A stretch of DNA of 23,214 nucleotides from DAOVRL01 sp023128595 (GTDB taxonomy: Bacteria; Planctomycetota; Phycisphaerae; Sedimentisphaerales; Anaerobacaceae). Below the pieces are notes generated by a model. The model saw nothing but the letters and a program-made list of their open reading frames with translations, had not been told where the DNA came from and searched no databases. A program made the position numbers and the translations under genes. Of this stretch, positions 7,643 to 16,301 are shown piece by piece. Where the stretch lies: NCBI GenBank assembly GCA_030628155.1, contig DAOVRL010000056.1:1-23214 (forward strand). The letters run 5' to 3'. Numbering within the stretch: position 1 is the stretch's first letter; every line of letters begins with the position of its first letter.

Positions 7643-9583
7643 ATGGCTCACGAGCATTTACATTTCAAAGATGATATCGCCGCCGAACATACGCACGCAA
7701 AAGAAATCCGCGTGAAGATGGCCCTGTGGGCGACGCTGGCAGGCGGAATCCTCCTCATAAGCAGTGGCATAGCTGGCCGGCGATTCCTGTACGGCAGTGG
7801 CAGTTTCCAGGCCGAGTTTTTGGCGATAACCGCCGCCATTCTGCTCGGCGCACCCATTGTCCTGCACGCAATTAAGGGTATCATCAGAAAAGAGATGCAC
7901 ATGGACGAGCTGGCGGCACTGGCCATCCTTGCGGCCTTCGCCAACGAAGATTATGCCGCCGCCGGCGCCATCGCATTCTTCATGCTCTTGAGCGAGCTCG
8001 TCGAATCGCGAACGGCCCTCGGCGCCCGTGCCTCGATTGAATCCTTGATAAAGCTCACACCCACCAGGGCGAATCTCATCGGCAGCGACGGCAGTGAGAC
8101 GGAGGTCAAAGTCGCCAATCTCAAGCCCGGAGATTTCATCCGCGTCCGTCCGGGCGACAACATACCCGCCGACGGCGACGTCGCTAAGGGACTTAGCTCC
8201 GTCAATGAGGCTACGATAACCGGTGAATCGCTGCCCGCGGACAAGGTCCCCGGAATGCAGGTCTTCGCCGGCACCAGCAACCTCACTGGCGTCCTGGATA
8301 TTACCGTCACCAAGGCCGGCAAAGATACGACCCTCGGCAAGGTCCAGTCCTTGATCATACAGGCCGAGCGGACAAAGATACCGATAATGCGGATAATCGA
8401 CCGCTACGTCAAGTGGTACACGCCCACAATTCTGATGATTGCCGCAATAATCTGGTTCTTCACGCAGAACATCAACACGGCCATTGCCATACTGGTCATC
8501 TCCTGCCCCTGTGCGTTAATCTTGGCGACGCCCACGGCAATGGTCGCGGCGATCTCCGCCTCGGCAAGGCTGGGCGTCCTGATAAAGAACGTTGCCGACC
8601 TTGAGGTCGCCGGTGAGATCACGGCAATGGTCTTCGACAAGACCGGTACCGTCACGACCGGTCGCCTGTACGTAACCAAGCTGACGCCCGCCGAAGGCGT
8701 TGAGCCGGGCGAATTGCTGGCAGTCGCCGCCTCCGCTGAGCAGATGAGCAAGCACCCCGCCGCGAGGGCCCTGCGCGAAGTTGCAAAAGAGGCATACCTC
8801 TCTTTGCCTGCAACCGAGCACTTCCAGGAAACCCCCGGTAAGGGTGTAACCGCCACGGTCGATTCGGCCAAAATTATTGTCGGCAGGGACACGTTCCTCA
8901 AAGAGAGCAACGTCAGCGTAAGCAATATCCCGGACCCCGGCCTGCACGAGGAGCAGGGCTTTAGCACACTTTACGTGGCGAAGGATTCGAAGTGTATCGG
9001 CTGGATCGGTCTCCAGGACAAGACAAGGCCCGAAGCCCGGCACGCCATCGAAGAGCTCCGCGACATCGGTGTAAAGAGAATTACCATACTCACCGGCGAC
9101 AGGACCGAGGTCGCCAACCGTGTCGCGGCCGAACTGGGCTGCACCGATTTCAAGGCACAGTGCCTGCCCCAGGACAAGCTGGCCATCGTCGAGCAGATTA
9201 AGAAGGACGGCCATACCGTCGTAGTCGTCGGCGACGGAATAAACGATGCACCGGCCCTGGCCGCCGGCGACCTCGGTATCGCTATGGGCGCCGCCGGCAG
9301 TGACGTCGCTATGAACTCGGCTTCCATCGCTCTGATGAGCGATGATTTGAAAAGGCTGCCTTTCCTTGTTCGCCTGTCGCGCAAGACAAGGGGCCTGATT
9401 ACTCAGAACCTCGGCTTCGGAATGGCCTTTATCATCCTCGGTATCTCTGCAGTGACCGCGGGATGGCTCTCCACCATTTACGCCGCCTTTTTGCATTTTG
9501 CCGGATCGTTGGTGGTTGTCTTTAATAGTGCGCGCCTCGTCCGTTACGGCGAGGAGCTCGACCACGAAAAAACCGGTAGTTGA
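7643..9583 (+). CDS. P1B-type heavy-metal transporting ATPase
   Basis: A 646-residue P-type ATPase with every core motif: TGES (193-196, actuator), SCPCALILATPTAM with metal-site CPC (288-290), phosphorylated D332 in DKTGTVTTG, HP (371-372) of the nucleotide domain, TGD (484-486) and GDGINDAP (530-537). It pumps a transition-metal ion out of the cytoplasm at the cost of ATP. There is no N-terminal heavy-metal (HMA) domain; instead, the first 20 residues are His-rich (HEHLH...EHTH). The last helix reads FLHFAGSLVVVFNSARL and lacks the DxG motif of ZntA-type zinc pumps and the MxxSS of CopA, so the metal cannot be assigned; a divalent ion is a guess. It sits between the SPFH genes and an ABC exporter, and its stop overlaps the TTG start of the ATPase gene by 4 nt. 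Confidence 0.92.
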   Translation: MAHEHLHFKDDIAAEHTHAKEIRVKMALWATLAGGILLISSGIAGRRFLYGSGSFQAEFLAITAAILLGAPIVLHAIKGIIRKEMHMDELAALAILAAFANEDYAAAGAIAFFMLLSELVESRTALGARASIESLIKLTPTRANLIGSDGSETEVKVANLKPGDFIRVRPGDNIPADGDVAKGLSSVNEATITGESLPADKVPGMQVFAGTSNLTGVLDITVTKAGKDTTLGKVQSLIIQAERTKIPIMRIIDRYVKWYTPTILMIAAIIWFFTQNINTAIAILVISCPCALILATPTAMVAAISASARLGVLIKNVADLEVAGEITAMVFDKTGTVTTGRLYVTKLTPAEGVEPGELLAVAASAEQMSKHPAARALREVAKEAYLSLPATEHFQETPGKGVTATVDSAKIIVGRDTFLKESNVSVSNIPDPGLHEEQGFSTLYVAKDSKCIGWIGLQDKTRPEARHAIEELRDIGVKRITILTGDRTEVANRVAAELGCTDFKAQCLPQDKLAIVEQIKKDGHTVVVVGDGINDAPALAAGDLGIAMGAAGSDVAMNSASIALMSDDLKRLPFLVRLSRKTRGLITQNLGFGMAFIILGISAVTAGWLSTIYAAFLHFAGSLVVVFNSARLVRYGEELDHEKTGS

Positions 9584-10872
9584 TTACTGATGATTATATC
9601 GAAATACGAACCACGAATTACAAAGCACGACCTGTGGAATACGCCGTTGAAACATTCTCTTTGACCAAGATTTTCTCCGACTGGTGGGGCCGCGCCAAGG
9701 TCTATGCGGTGGACGACCTGAATCTGCAGGTTCAGCGCAATGAGGTCTTCGGCCTGCTTGGGCCCAACGGGTCGGGCAAAACCACCGCACTCAAGATGCT
9801 CCTGGGTCTGCTTCATCCGACAAAGGGCAAGGCGATATGCCTCGGCGGCGATGCGACCGACCCGAAGATCAGCGCCAGAATCGGTTTTTTGCCGGAAGAA
9901 TCTTATCTCTACAGATACCTTACCGCGCGCGAGACGCTGGACTTTTACGGCAGACTATTCGGCCTGGATCGCCAGGTGCGGAAGATGCGCATCGAGGCCC
10001 TGCTGGATATGGTCGGCCTAAAAGCCGTCGCCAACAGGCCCGTCGGGACGTTCTCAAAAGGTATGGCGCGCAGAATCGGACTCGCGCAGGCACTCATAAA
10101 CGACCCCGACCTGTTGATACTGGATGAGCCGACCACCGGACTCGACCCTATCGGCACACGCCAGATAAAGGACTTGGTCCTCAAGCTCGCAAAACGCGGC
10201 AAGACGGTCCTGCTCTGCAGCCATCTGCTCGCAGACGTCGAAGACGTATGCGATAGAATCGCAATCCTCTACGGCGGAAAAATCCAGGCCAAGGGACAGG
10301 TCAAGGACCTTCTCCAGCAGACACATAAGAGGCAAATCACCACCGACGCTATAAGCGACAGCGCAGTCGAGAAGATAAAGCAGATAGTCCGGCTGGAAAA
10401 TGCCGAGTGCGTGGTCTCTTCTCCGATGCACAAGCTCGAGACATTCTTCATAGATACTGTTGTCGCCGCCCAGCGGCAGGCCCAGCGCACAAGCGGGGCG
10501 GTCAGCACTACTAAGATCGGCGATTTTCTCACCCGCGAGACCGTTTCGGAAAACATACTCGATAAGCTCGTCTCCACCCCCCTCTCGCAAGGGCCCCCTG
10601 CTGAGCGTGCGCCGACCGAAAAGGTTGTCCCCGCCGAAACTGCCGAACCCAAACCGGATGAGCGGTTGCTCGGCAAACTGGCCGAGCCCGCCCAGCCGCA
10701 GCCCGTAGTCGCAGATGCAAAGCCCGGAACCAAACCCGTCGAAACCAGCGTCCCTGAGCAGAAGCTGGTCAAAAAGGATGTCCTCGACGAGCTTGCAGGC
10801 CGCTCACAACCAAAAACCGAAGACCCTGGACAAACCGACAAACCCTATGCAGGAGACTCAGGCGATGCGTAG
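9580..10872 (+). CDS. ABC transporter ATPase with repeat-bearing C-terminal tail
   Basis: A 430-residue protein. The first about 250 residues form an ABC nucleotide-binding domain: Walker A GPNGSGKTT (61-69), Q-loop position as FLPEES (103-108), signature FSKGM (158-162) instead of LSGGQ, Walker B LLILDEP with E183, and switch H215. It drives the ABC-2 permease encoded directly downstream (8-nt overlap). Residues about 300-430 are an unusual Pro/Glu/Lys-rich extension carrying three spaced copies of a short motif: NILDKLV (325-331), RLLGKLA (362-368), DVLDELA (400-406). The TTG start at 9580 overlaps the preceding stop (TTGA), arguing for coupling. However, the first about 18 residues look like spacer sequence, and a GTG at 9634 (VEYAVETFSLTK) is an alternative start. 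The exported substrate is unknown. Confidence 0.88.
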   Translation: MITDDYIEIRTTNYKARPVEYAVETFSLTKIFSDWWGRAKVYAVDDLNLQVQRNEVFGLLGPNGSGKTTALKMLLGLLHPTKGKAICLGGDATDPKISARIGFLPEESYLYRYLTARETLDFYGRLFGLDRQVRKMRIEALLDMVGLKAVANRPVGTFSKGMARRIGLAQALINDPDLLILDEPTTGLDPIGTRQIKDLVLKLAKRGKTVLLCSHLLADVEDVCDRIAILYGGKIQAKGQVKDLLQQTHKRQITTDAISDSAVEKIKQIVRLENAECVVSSPMHKLETFFIDTVVAAQRQAQRTSGAVSTTKIGDFLTRETVSENILDKLVSTPLSQGPPAERAPTEKVVPAETAEPKPDERLLGKLAEPAQPQPVVADAKPGTKPVETSVPEQKLVKKDVLDELAGRSQPKTEDPGQTDKPYAGDSGDA

Positions 10873-12238
10873 TATATGGGCTGTTGCTACAAATACTATA
10901 AAGCAGGCCCTGCGGATGAAGGTCGCTCTCATTTTCGTGCTCCTGCTCGTTGTTCTTCTGCCGGTTATGGCTCTCTCAACCACCGGCGACTACACCTTAA
11001 AAGGCAGGCTCCAGACGTTCGTAAGCTACGGCCTTTCACTGACCAGCCTGCTGCTCTGTCTGCTGGCGATAATAGTCTCGATTTACACCGTCACAAGCGA
11101 AATTGAGCAGAGGCAGATATACACCGTCATCACCAAGCCCATTCGCCGGTTCCAATTTCTCCTGGGCAAGCTGCTCGGCGTAATGTTATTGAATACGGGC
11201 CTGCTAATTCTTTTTTCGGCGGCAATATACACGATTGCCGTTTACACGCCGCGTTTTACCAAAGCAGCCGACTCTGAGCTCATTGAGGCGGAAAATGAGT
11301 TCTTCACCGCCCGCAACGCTTTGGCCCCGCCCGAAGTTGACGTTTCAACAGAGGTCTTTGAGGCCATACAGAAACTACAAAAGAGCGGCGATATTGAGCA
11401 GATATATGCGGGCATGTCGCCGAAAGAGATCGTTGCCCAGCTTACGAACCTTAGAAAACTTGCAAAGCGCAGCGCCGACGTCGGTCACGAGCTGATTTGG
11501 GAATTCGAGAATGTCAGGCCCCGCGACCCGAACGGCTCTCTCTTCGTAAGGTTCAAATACCAGGTCTCGGTTACGCCTCCGGACTCGCAGGTTTACAGCC
11601 GATGGCTCGTCGGTGACTACCGGCAGTACAAGTATGGTATGCAGGGCGGTGTCCCGATGTACCCGGTCCAGCGAAAGGACCCCGTTCGAGAGTTTCGCGA
11701 GTTTGAAGTCCCGGCCGTGGTGGCGGCGGAGGATGGCTATCTCGCTGTTTTATTCTTTAACGATCCTCTCAACATTACCTCCGTAATCTTCCCGCTCGAG
11801 GATGGCCTTGAGGTGCTCTATAAGGCCGATACCTTTACCGCCAATTTCATAAGGGCGGTCCTGTTGATCCTTTTTCGCCTGATTTTTCTGGCCTGCCTCG
11901 GCACCCTGGCTTCAACTTTCCTGTCTTTTCCCGTGGCTATATTGCTTTGTCTCGCGCTTTTCTCTACCGCAAGCGTCAGCGGCTTTGTTATCGAGTCGTT
12001 TGACTACCTCAGCGAGAGCCTCACCGCCGTCTATTCCTACAGCCTCAAGTGGCTGATTCGCCTTCTGCCGCAGTTTGATAAGTTTAACCCCTCGACATAC
12101 CTGGTCCCCGGCCGATTGTTGAGCTGGTCGCTGGTCGCCAGGGTCCTTGTCTTTATGGTTTGTATCAAAGCGCTGCTGCTGTTGGTCTTTGCCCTGATCA
12201 TTTTCAGTTTTAGAGAAATCGCAAGAATTGTAGTCTGA
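10865..12238 (+). CDS. ABC-2 type exporter permease with large extracytoplasmic domain
   Basis: A 457-residue membrane protein, partner of the ABC ATPase just upstream. A first helix at about 20-37 and further helices at 52-77 and 100-127 frame the cytoplasmic motif EIEQRQIYTVITKPIRR (79-95) typical of ABC-2 permeases. A soluble domain of about 190 residues follows (about 135-325, with one helical stretch and a beta-like part), then four or so C-terminal helices. The start is chosen at 10865: AGGAGA at 10851-10856 lies 8 nt upstream, and MRSIWAVATNTIKQALRMK is the natural first segment. Reading from the in-frame ATG at 10715 would only add sequence that overlaps the ATPase gene. It overlaps that gene by 8 nt. 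A large periplasmic insert in such permeases often contacts the substrate or a partner protein; which one is not visible here. Confidence 0.88.
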   Translation: MRSIWAVATNTIKQALRMKVALIFVLLLVVLLPVMALSTTGDYTLKGRLQTFVSYGLSLTSLLLCLLAIIVSIYTVTSEIEQRQIYTVITKPIRRFQFLLGKLLGVMLLNTGLLILFSAAIYTIAVYTPRFTKAADSELIEAENEFFTARNALAPPEVDVSTEVFEAIQKLQKSGDIEQIYAGMSPKEIVAQLTNLRKLAKRSADVGHELIWEFENVRPRDPNGSLFVRFKYQVSVTPPDSQVYSRWLVGDYRQYKYGMQGGVPMYPVQRKDPVREFREFEVPAVVAAEDGYLAVLFFNDPLNITSVIFPLEDGLEVLYKADTFTANFIRAVLLILFRLIFLACLGTLASTFLSFPVAILLCLALFSTASVSGFVIESFDYLSESLTAVYSYSLKWLIRLLPQFDKFNPSTYLVPGRLLSWSLVARVLVFMVCIKALLLLVFALIIFSFREIARIVV

Positions 12239-12252
12239 AAATCGCTGGCTGC

Positions 12253-12280
12253 CGCTCGGTGTGCGTCCGTCAGCCGAGCG
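12253..12280 (+). terminator. Possible hairpin between the exporter and the next gene
   Basis: CGCTCGG (12253-12259) can pair with CCGAGCG (12274-12280) across a 14-nt loop, starting 15 nt after the permease stop. The T-tract is poor (CTGTTTGTTGG). It may be a weak terminator or a processing hairpin separating the exporter genes from the gene at 12303. Confidence 0.3.
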
Positions 12281-12302
12281 CTGTTTGTTGGTCCTTCGAA
12301 TT

Positions 12303-14123
12303 ATGCGTTTGCGCGACGTAACAATTTGCTCGGTTTGCATCGCTATAGCCGCCGCCATGCTGATTGGCGCCGGCCTGCAGCTCGATTACATAAACGACCA
12401 GCGTGAGCAGATGGAGCTGGTAATCAACGAGCCCCTTGAAAATGCACCGCCTTCGCTGGCGTTCGCTACGGTCGCTATGGGCGCTTTTCGCGGCCTGGTC
12501 GTGGACGTGCTGTGGATGCGGGCCGACAAGCTTAAAGACGAGGGCCAATTCTTCGATGCACGCCAGCTCGCTGAATGGATAACCACCCTCCAGCCACGGT
12601 TCGCCTCTGTCTGGGTCTTCCACGCCTGGAATATGGCGTACAATATCTCGGTTACCATTCCCGCAGCGCAGCCGGACCAGCGGTGGCAGTGGGTGAAAAA
12701 TGGCTACGAGCTCCTCCGCGACAAGGGCATTGTCTCGAATCCAAAGGATATCCAGCTCTATCACGAGCTTGCCAGGATATTCCAGCACAAAATTGGCAGC
12801 GTATCGGACGATGCCCACAAGTACTACAAGCTCCAGATGTCTCTGGGCATGGGCCCGTTGCTCGGCCAGGCGGATGAACAGTATTTCGACGCGCTCGCTC
12901 AGGCGGGACAGGCTTTGTGGAATGACAGAGACGCGCCGGACTTTAGGCAGGTCTGGCGGCGAATCGCCGGCGACCCGAACCTGGCCCCGCTGATAAAACC
13001 CCTTCAATCCGCCGACAAGGCATTTGCGGACGATGGGGAGTTTGTCAGCAGTTATTTGGCTTTGAGGCAGGATGCCCGCAGGTTTGCCCCTGCCGCCTCG
13101 GCAGTCATAGACGACTTTCGGGGGACCGCCGCCCTCAAGAAGTTCGATGTCCTGGCCAGGGCCTACCAGTTGCGCAGGACCTGGAAACTTGACCCGGCCC
13201 TGATGCGCCGGTTGAACAAAACTTATGGCCCAATCGACTGGACCGACCCCAACAGACATCTGCCCCTGGATTGGCGCCACGCCGACTGTCATGCAATCTA
13301 TTGGGCGGTCAAAGGCCTGGAAACGGCAGCGAAACACCAGGACGGCGAGATCAGCATTCACGAGACAAACACCGACCGCATCGTCGCTCACAGCTTGCAG
13401 AACCTCTTCCGCAACGGAAAAATATTCATCCACGAGGTCCCGCTTCAGGTATCTCCCGAGAATTCTTCACAGGCCCCGCAGGTGCAGATGTTGAGGGAGG
13501 TGTATCTGCGGCCGGATCTTAGGATGTTTGAGGCGTATAATGAAACCATTATGAAAATTATCCAGAAGTATAAAGATGCCGAGGAAAGGGGCACCTACGA
13601 AACCCTTAAAAATGGTCACCGCAACATGCTCAAAAATGCCCTGCTTTCTTTCTATCAGTCGGGCCATAAGCCATACGCGCAAAAGATATACAGTCAATTG
13701 AGAGAGCTTTATCCCCTGCCTGAGTTCGAGGTTCCACTTGTGGCCTATGCAAGAAAGCGCTTGCTCGAAGAGCTCGAGAGCCCGGACATAACCAATACAA
13801 AAGAGCAGATAATGGCGATTCTCACCGAAAGCTACTATTTATTCGCAATTCACGACGACGGCGCGGCCTCCGGCAGAGAGAATCTCGCCGAAGAAATCTA
13901 CAACCATTACCAGGCGGCGTATTTGGATTCACAAAGGATTGACTTACCCGACTTCAACCTGTTAAAGTATCTTGCGTTTGTCGATTTCCTTAGTAGCGGG
14001 CAGATCTCGCCTTACCTCAAGAGTGCTTTGCTCGGCAGGATGGAAGTCGAAAGGCCCGAGCTTCTCAAGGTATTGGAGCAGGAGAGCAACAAGCTGCAAA
14101 AGCAGTCCGAACAACCAAAATAA
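12303..14123 (+). CDS. Membrane-anchored helical-repeat protein of unknown function
   Basis: A 606-residue protein, one N-terminal membrane helix (about 7-25) followed by a wholly alpha-helical soluble region. The part near residues 65-110 (VVDVLWMRADKLKDEGQFFDARQLAEWITTLQPRFASVWVFHAWNMAYN) has the rhythm of TPR-like repeats. A later stretch (YELLRDKGIVSNPKDIQLYHELARIFQHKIG) looks similar. I do not recognise a characterised family; I have the impression that it is conserved beside ABC exporters in Planctomycetes. The soluble part probably faces the periplasm, as an assembly or adaptor protein for the exporter encoded upstream. The ATG at 12303 was chosen over a GTG at 12261 in the same frame, because the hydrophobic anchor follows directly and the GTG lies in the intergenic hairpin. 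No clear Shine-Dalgarno sequence is seen. The helicase gene follows after 21 bp. Confidence 0.75.
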   Translation: MRLRDVTICSVCIAIAAAMLIGAGLQLDYINDQREQMELVINEPLENAPPSLAFATVAMGAFRGLVVDVLWMRADKLKDEGQFFDARQLAEWITTLQPRFASVWVFHAWNMAYNISVTIPAAQPDQRWQWVKNGYELLRDKGIVSNPKDIQLYHELARIFQHKIGSVSDDAHKYYKLQMSLGMGPLLGQADEQYFDALAQAGQALWNDRDAPDFRQVWRRIAGDPNLAPLIKPLQSADKAFADDGEFVSSYLALRQDARRFAPAASAVIDDFRGTAALKKFDVLARAYQLRRTWKLDPALMRRLNKTYGPIDWTDPNRHLPLDWRHADCHAIYWAVKGLETAAKHQDGEISIHETNTDRIVAHSLQNLFRNGKIFIHEVPLQVSPENSSQAPQVQMLREVYLRPDLRMFEAYNETIMKIIQKYKDAEERGTYETLKNGHRNMLKNALLSFYQSGHKPYAQKIYSQLRELYPLPEFEVPLVAYARKRLLEELESPDITNTKEQIMAILTESYYLFAIHDDGAASGRENLAEEIYNHYQAAYLDSQRIDLPDFNLLKYLAFVDFLSSGQISPYLKSALLGRMEVERPELLKVLEQESNKLQKQSEQPK

Positions 14124-14144
14124 TACGCGCCGCCGGCACCTGTT

Positions 14145-16289
14145 ATGGACAACACTCTCTCGCAACAACTGACCCCCTCACAAAAGAGAGCTGTTTTCCA
14201 TATTGAAGGCCCGCTGCTCGTGCTCGCCGGGCCCGGGAGCGGCAAAACCCGCGTCATCACACATCGCATCGCCGCGCTTGTCGATTCAGGCGTCCGGCCG
14301 TACAATATCTGCGCGATCACTTTCACCAACAAGGCCGCAGAGGAAATGCGCCAGAGGGCCGCTGCTCTTGGCGCTTCAGGGGGCGCCCATATCAGCACGT
14401 TCCATTCGCTGTGCGTCCGCATACTTCGCCGATATGCCGGCAGCGCCGGCGTAAGGCCCAACTTCAGCATCTACGACGCCTCCGACCAGGCCCGATGTAT
14501 GAAGCAGGCAGTCAAGGATTGCGAGCTTGATGCGACTAACTTCCCGCCGGCCAGAATGCTCGACGCGATCTCCACGCTCAAAAACAAACTCGTGGATGCC
14601 GAGTCCTTCCGGGACTACGCCGACGATTTCTTCTCCAAAACGCTGGCCAAAGTATATCTGCGCTATCAGCTCATCCTCAACGAGCGAAACGGCCTCGACT
14701 TCGACGACCTGCTGCTGCGAACAGCCTTTCTGCTTGATAGCTGGCCCGATGTGTGCTCGGAGCTTTCAAATCGCTTCAAATTCCTGCTCATCGACGAATA
14801 TCAGGACACCAATCACGCCCAGTACAGAATCGCCAGCGCCCTTGCCTCGCAGCACGGCAATATCTGCGCCACAGGCGACCCCGACCAATCTATCTATGGC
14901 TGGCGGGGGGCCGATATCCACAACATACTGGCCTTTGAAACCGATTGGCCCGACGCCACCATAGTCAAGCTCGAAGAGAATTTCCGCAGCACTCCTAATA
15001 TCCTCACCGTCGCCGACAGCTTGATTGGACACAACCACAAGCGCAAACTAAAAAAGCTCCTGCCCACCAGGCAAAAGGATAAGGACGTTGTCATCACCGC
15101 CTCAGAAGACGAGGCTGCCGAGGCCCGCTCGCTCGTCCGCCATATAGAGGAATTGACCGCCACCGGCGCCTCTCTCAACGATATAGCCGTCTTCTACCGC
15201 GTCAACTCTATGAGCAGGGTGCTCGAAGAGGCATTTATCCGGAGCAAGATAGTGTACCAGGTGGTGCGGGGCGTGGAATTCTACAACAGGAAGGAAATCC
15301 GCGACCTGCTCGCCTATCTGAAAGTCCTTGTCAACCCTGATGACGAAATCGCCCTCTTGCGAATCATCAACACGCCGGCCCGAGGCATAGGAAAAGTCAC
15401 TATTGACAGGCTCCGCGCCTACGCCGCCCGCAATCAACTCAGCCTTTTCGAGGCACTCAAGCACGCCGAACGCATCGATTCCCTCTCCAAAAACGCAAAA
15501 GCCAGGCTCGCCGCCTTCGTCGATATACTGCGCCGCTTCGAAAAGGATACCGCCGGGCCGGTGGGACCTGTTGCAGAGCGGCTCTTCGAAGAATCCGGAC
15601 TCGCCGTAGCCCTCCGTGCCGCCGCCGATCAGGGAAAGGATGCATTGGAAAACGTCAACGAGCTGATAAACGCCGCCGCAGATTACGACCGGCAGGCCGA
15701 GCAGCCCTCACTGATTGACTATCTCCAGCAAATATCCCTCTTTAGCGACACCGACGCCTACGACCCAGCCAGCGGCCGGGTCGCACTGATGACCCTCCAC
15801 GCCGCTAAGGGCCTCGAATTTGAGAACGTCTTCATCGTCGGCGTCGAAGAAGGCCTGCTGCCGCACGAAAAGACCAACTCCTACGAAGACACCGACGAGC
15901 TTGAAGAGGAGCGCAGGCTTTTTTTCGTGGGCATAACCCGTGCAAAAACAGGCCTGTACATAAGTTACGCCCGATACCGGACCATCCGAGGCCAGTTGCT
16001 GCGAACAATACCCTCGCGGTTCCTCTTTGAGCTCGGCTGCAGCTTCACAGAGCCGGCCGACCACGATGATGACTACGACCACGAGGACCACGAGCAAGAC
16101 CAGCCCGGCAGGGGCCCGCCCAGTGCCCGCTTTACCGCAGGCCAGTTGGTCCAGCACGAATCTTTCGGCCTGGGAAGGGTCAAAGAGTTTATCGATATCG
16201 GCGAAAACAGCATCGTCGTAGTCAAGTTCAACACGGGACAAACAAAATCACTTATGCTAAAATACACCGACCTCGTCGGACCGTTTTGA
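14145..16289 (+). CDS. UvrD/PcrA-type superfamily 1 DNA helicase
   Basis: A 714-residue 3'-to-5' helicase with the full motif set: Q-motif LTPSQ (9-13), Walker A AGPGSGKT (28-35), Ia TFTNKAAEEM (59-68), II LLIDEYQDTN (214-223), III GDPDQSIYGWRGA (244-256), V MTLHAAKGLEFENVF and VI EEERRLFFVGITRAK. It would act in nucleotide-excision and mismatch repair, clearing of replication blocks and transcription-coupled repair. An acidic/His linker (DHDDDYDHEDHEQDQ) precedes the final about 50 residues (FTAGQLVQHESFGLGRVKEF...). Those match the small Tudor-like C-terminal domain of PcrA/UvrD that contacts RNA polymerase. Its length agrees with the family. No Shine-Dalgarno sequence precedes the ATG. It sits 21 bp after the unknown anchored protein and only 12 bp before the xylanase-like gene, so co-transcription is likely although the functions are unrelated. 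Confidence 0.93.
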   Translation: MDNTLSQQLTPSQKRAVFHIEGPLLVLAGPGSGKTRVITHRIAALVDSGVRPYNICAITFTNKAAEEMRQRAAALGASGGAHISTFHSLCVRILRRYAGSAGVRPNFSIYDASDQARCMKQAVKDCELDATNFPPARMLDAISTLKNKLVDAESFRDYADDFFSKTLAKVYLRYQLILNERNGLDFDDLLLRTAFLLDSWPDVCSELSNRFKFLLIDEYQDTNHAQYRIASALASQHGNICATGDPDQSIYGWRGADIHNILAFETDWPDATIVKLEENFRSTPNILTVADSLIGHNHKRKLKKLLPTRQKDKDVVITASEDEAAEARSLVRHIEELTATGASLNDIAVFYRVNSMSRVLEEAFIRSKIVYQVVRGVEFYNRKEIRDLLAYLKVLVNPDDEIALLRIINTPARGIGKVTIDRLRAYAARNQLSLFEALKHAERIDSLSKNAKARLAAFVDILRRFEKDTAGPVGPVAERLFEESGLAVALRAAADQGKDALENVNELINAAADYDRQAEQPSLIDYLQQISLFSDTDAYDPASGRVALMTLHAAKGLEFENVFIVGVEEGLLPHEKTNSYEDTDELEEERRLFFVGITRAKTGLYISYARYRTIRGQLLRTIPSRFLFELGCSFTEPADHDDDYDHEDHEQDQPGRGPPSARFTAGQLVQHESFGLGRVKEFIDIGENSIVVVKFNTGQTKSLMLKYTDLVGPF

Positions 16290-16301
16290 AAGGTATATCT
16301 T

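Noticed and set aside
8516..9565. Long open frame on the minus strand opposite the P-type ATPase (about 349 codons)
   Set aside because: The plus-strand frame carries all P-type ATPase motifs; the opposite frame has no recognisable domain and is a by-product of high GC content.
10715..10864. Upstream extension of the second ABC-2 permease (50 extra residues)
   Set aside because: It lies wholly inside the ATPase gene in another frame, and a strong ribosome site marks the internal ATG at 10865.
12270..13433. Minus-strand open frame of about 387 codons opposite the anchored helical protein
   Set aside because: The plus-strand protein has an anchor and coherent helical pattern; the antisense frame has no signal, domain or ribosome site.
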